64,000 nt of DNA, from the NCBI RefSeq assembly GCF_028473665.1, contig NZ_CP098774.1, forward strand, positions 1,178,001-1,242,000. Direction: 5' to 3'. The notes under the pieces were generated by a model that was not told where the DNA came from, ran no database searches, and saw nothing but the letters and a program-made list of their open reading frames with translations. Each line of letters begins with the position of its first letter. The first letter of the stretch is position 1. A program made the position numbers and the translations under genes. Below are positions 63,970 to 64,000 of this stretch, piece after piece. This DNA comes from Sphingomonas sp. QA11 (GTDB taxonomy: Bacteria > Pseudomonadota > Alphaproteobacteria > Sphingomonadales > Sphingomonadaceae).

Positions 63970-64000
63970 ATGGTAGCGGATCCTTTGTGTTCCGCTCTCG
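63970..64000 (+). CDS. Possible start of a gene cut by the window end
   Basis: ATG 63970 is preceded by AAAGGGGAGG with six bases of spacing, a very good RBS. The reading frame is open for the ten codons left (MVADPLCSAL). Nothing can be said about the product. Confidence 0.3.
   Translation, partial: MVADPLCSAL

Overview
The window looks like a chromosomal segment of a high-GC sphingomonad-type alphaproteobacterium (Sphingomonas or a close relative). The reasons are three large TonB-dependent receptors in carbohydrate or metal loci, a LacI/MFS/TonB-receptor/'tryptophan halogenase'/GH31 locus of the kind found in Sphingomonadales, Caulobacterales and Xanthomonadales, and tightly packed operons with many ATGA overlaps. 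I see no rRNA, tRNA, insertion sequence, phage gene or CRISPR array. The genus is inferred from gene content only.

Layout. (1) 27-8602: an orphan LuxR-type response regulator diverges from four exported DUF11-like proteins, the last a 1663-residue protein with a predicted outer-membrane barrel. (2) 8740-13039: RidA, a GNAT acetyltransferase, a three-gene operon behind a strong Fur-box match (membrane isoprenylcysteine-methyltransferase-like protein, Cys-rich small protein, siderophore-interacting flavoreductase), and a leucine-type dehydrogenase coupled to a small ACT-like protein. (3) 14007-27854: an unusual accessory block with a RibD-C reductase, two sulfotransferases, a WD40 propeller protein, a GT4 glycosyltransferase, a SAM methyltransferase, an ATP-grasp/GNAT fusion, a GINT1-N-like beta-propeller, a protein of unknown function and two homologous exported CxxCH proteins. 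Strong hairpins follow both CxxCH genes. This is the best candidate for an undescribed biosynthetic or surface-modification system. (4) 27944-40964: an alpha-glucoside utilisation locus (GH31, cupin-like protein, two FAD halogenase-family proteins, TonB receptor, sugar MFS transporter, LacI regulator) with palindromes upstream of the receptor.

(5) 41061-47806: a Zur-box-like site, a TonB receptor and a MerC-like protein (probable zinc or metal uptake), then an Fsr-type MFS exporter divergent from an AraC regulator, and a TetR-TetR tandem fusion. (6) 47970-63230: one long operon with a TonB receptor, GH78 alpha-L-rhamnosidase, three esterases (carboxylesterase B, BD-FAE-like, tannase/feruloyl esterase), an acyl-CoA synthetase, a small exported protein, a GH3 beta-glucosidase and an IclR regulator. 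Together these suggest uptake and dismantling of acylated rhamnosyl-glucosides such as plant phenolic glycosides. A YbaY-like lipoprotein and the possible start of another gene close the window.

Functions are read from sequence motifs and family knowledge; no database search was run. Start codons were moved from the longest ORF where an RBS, a signal peptide or a stop/start overlap pointed elsewhere.
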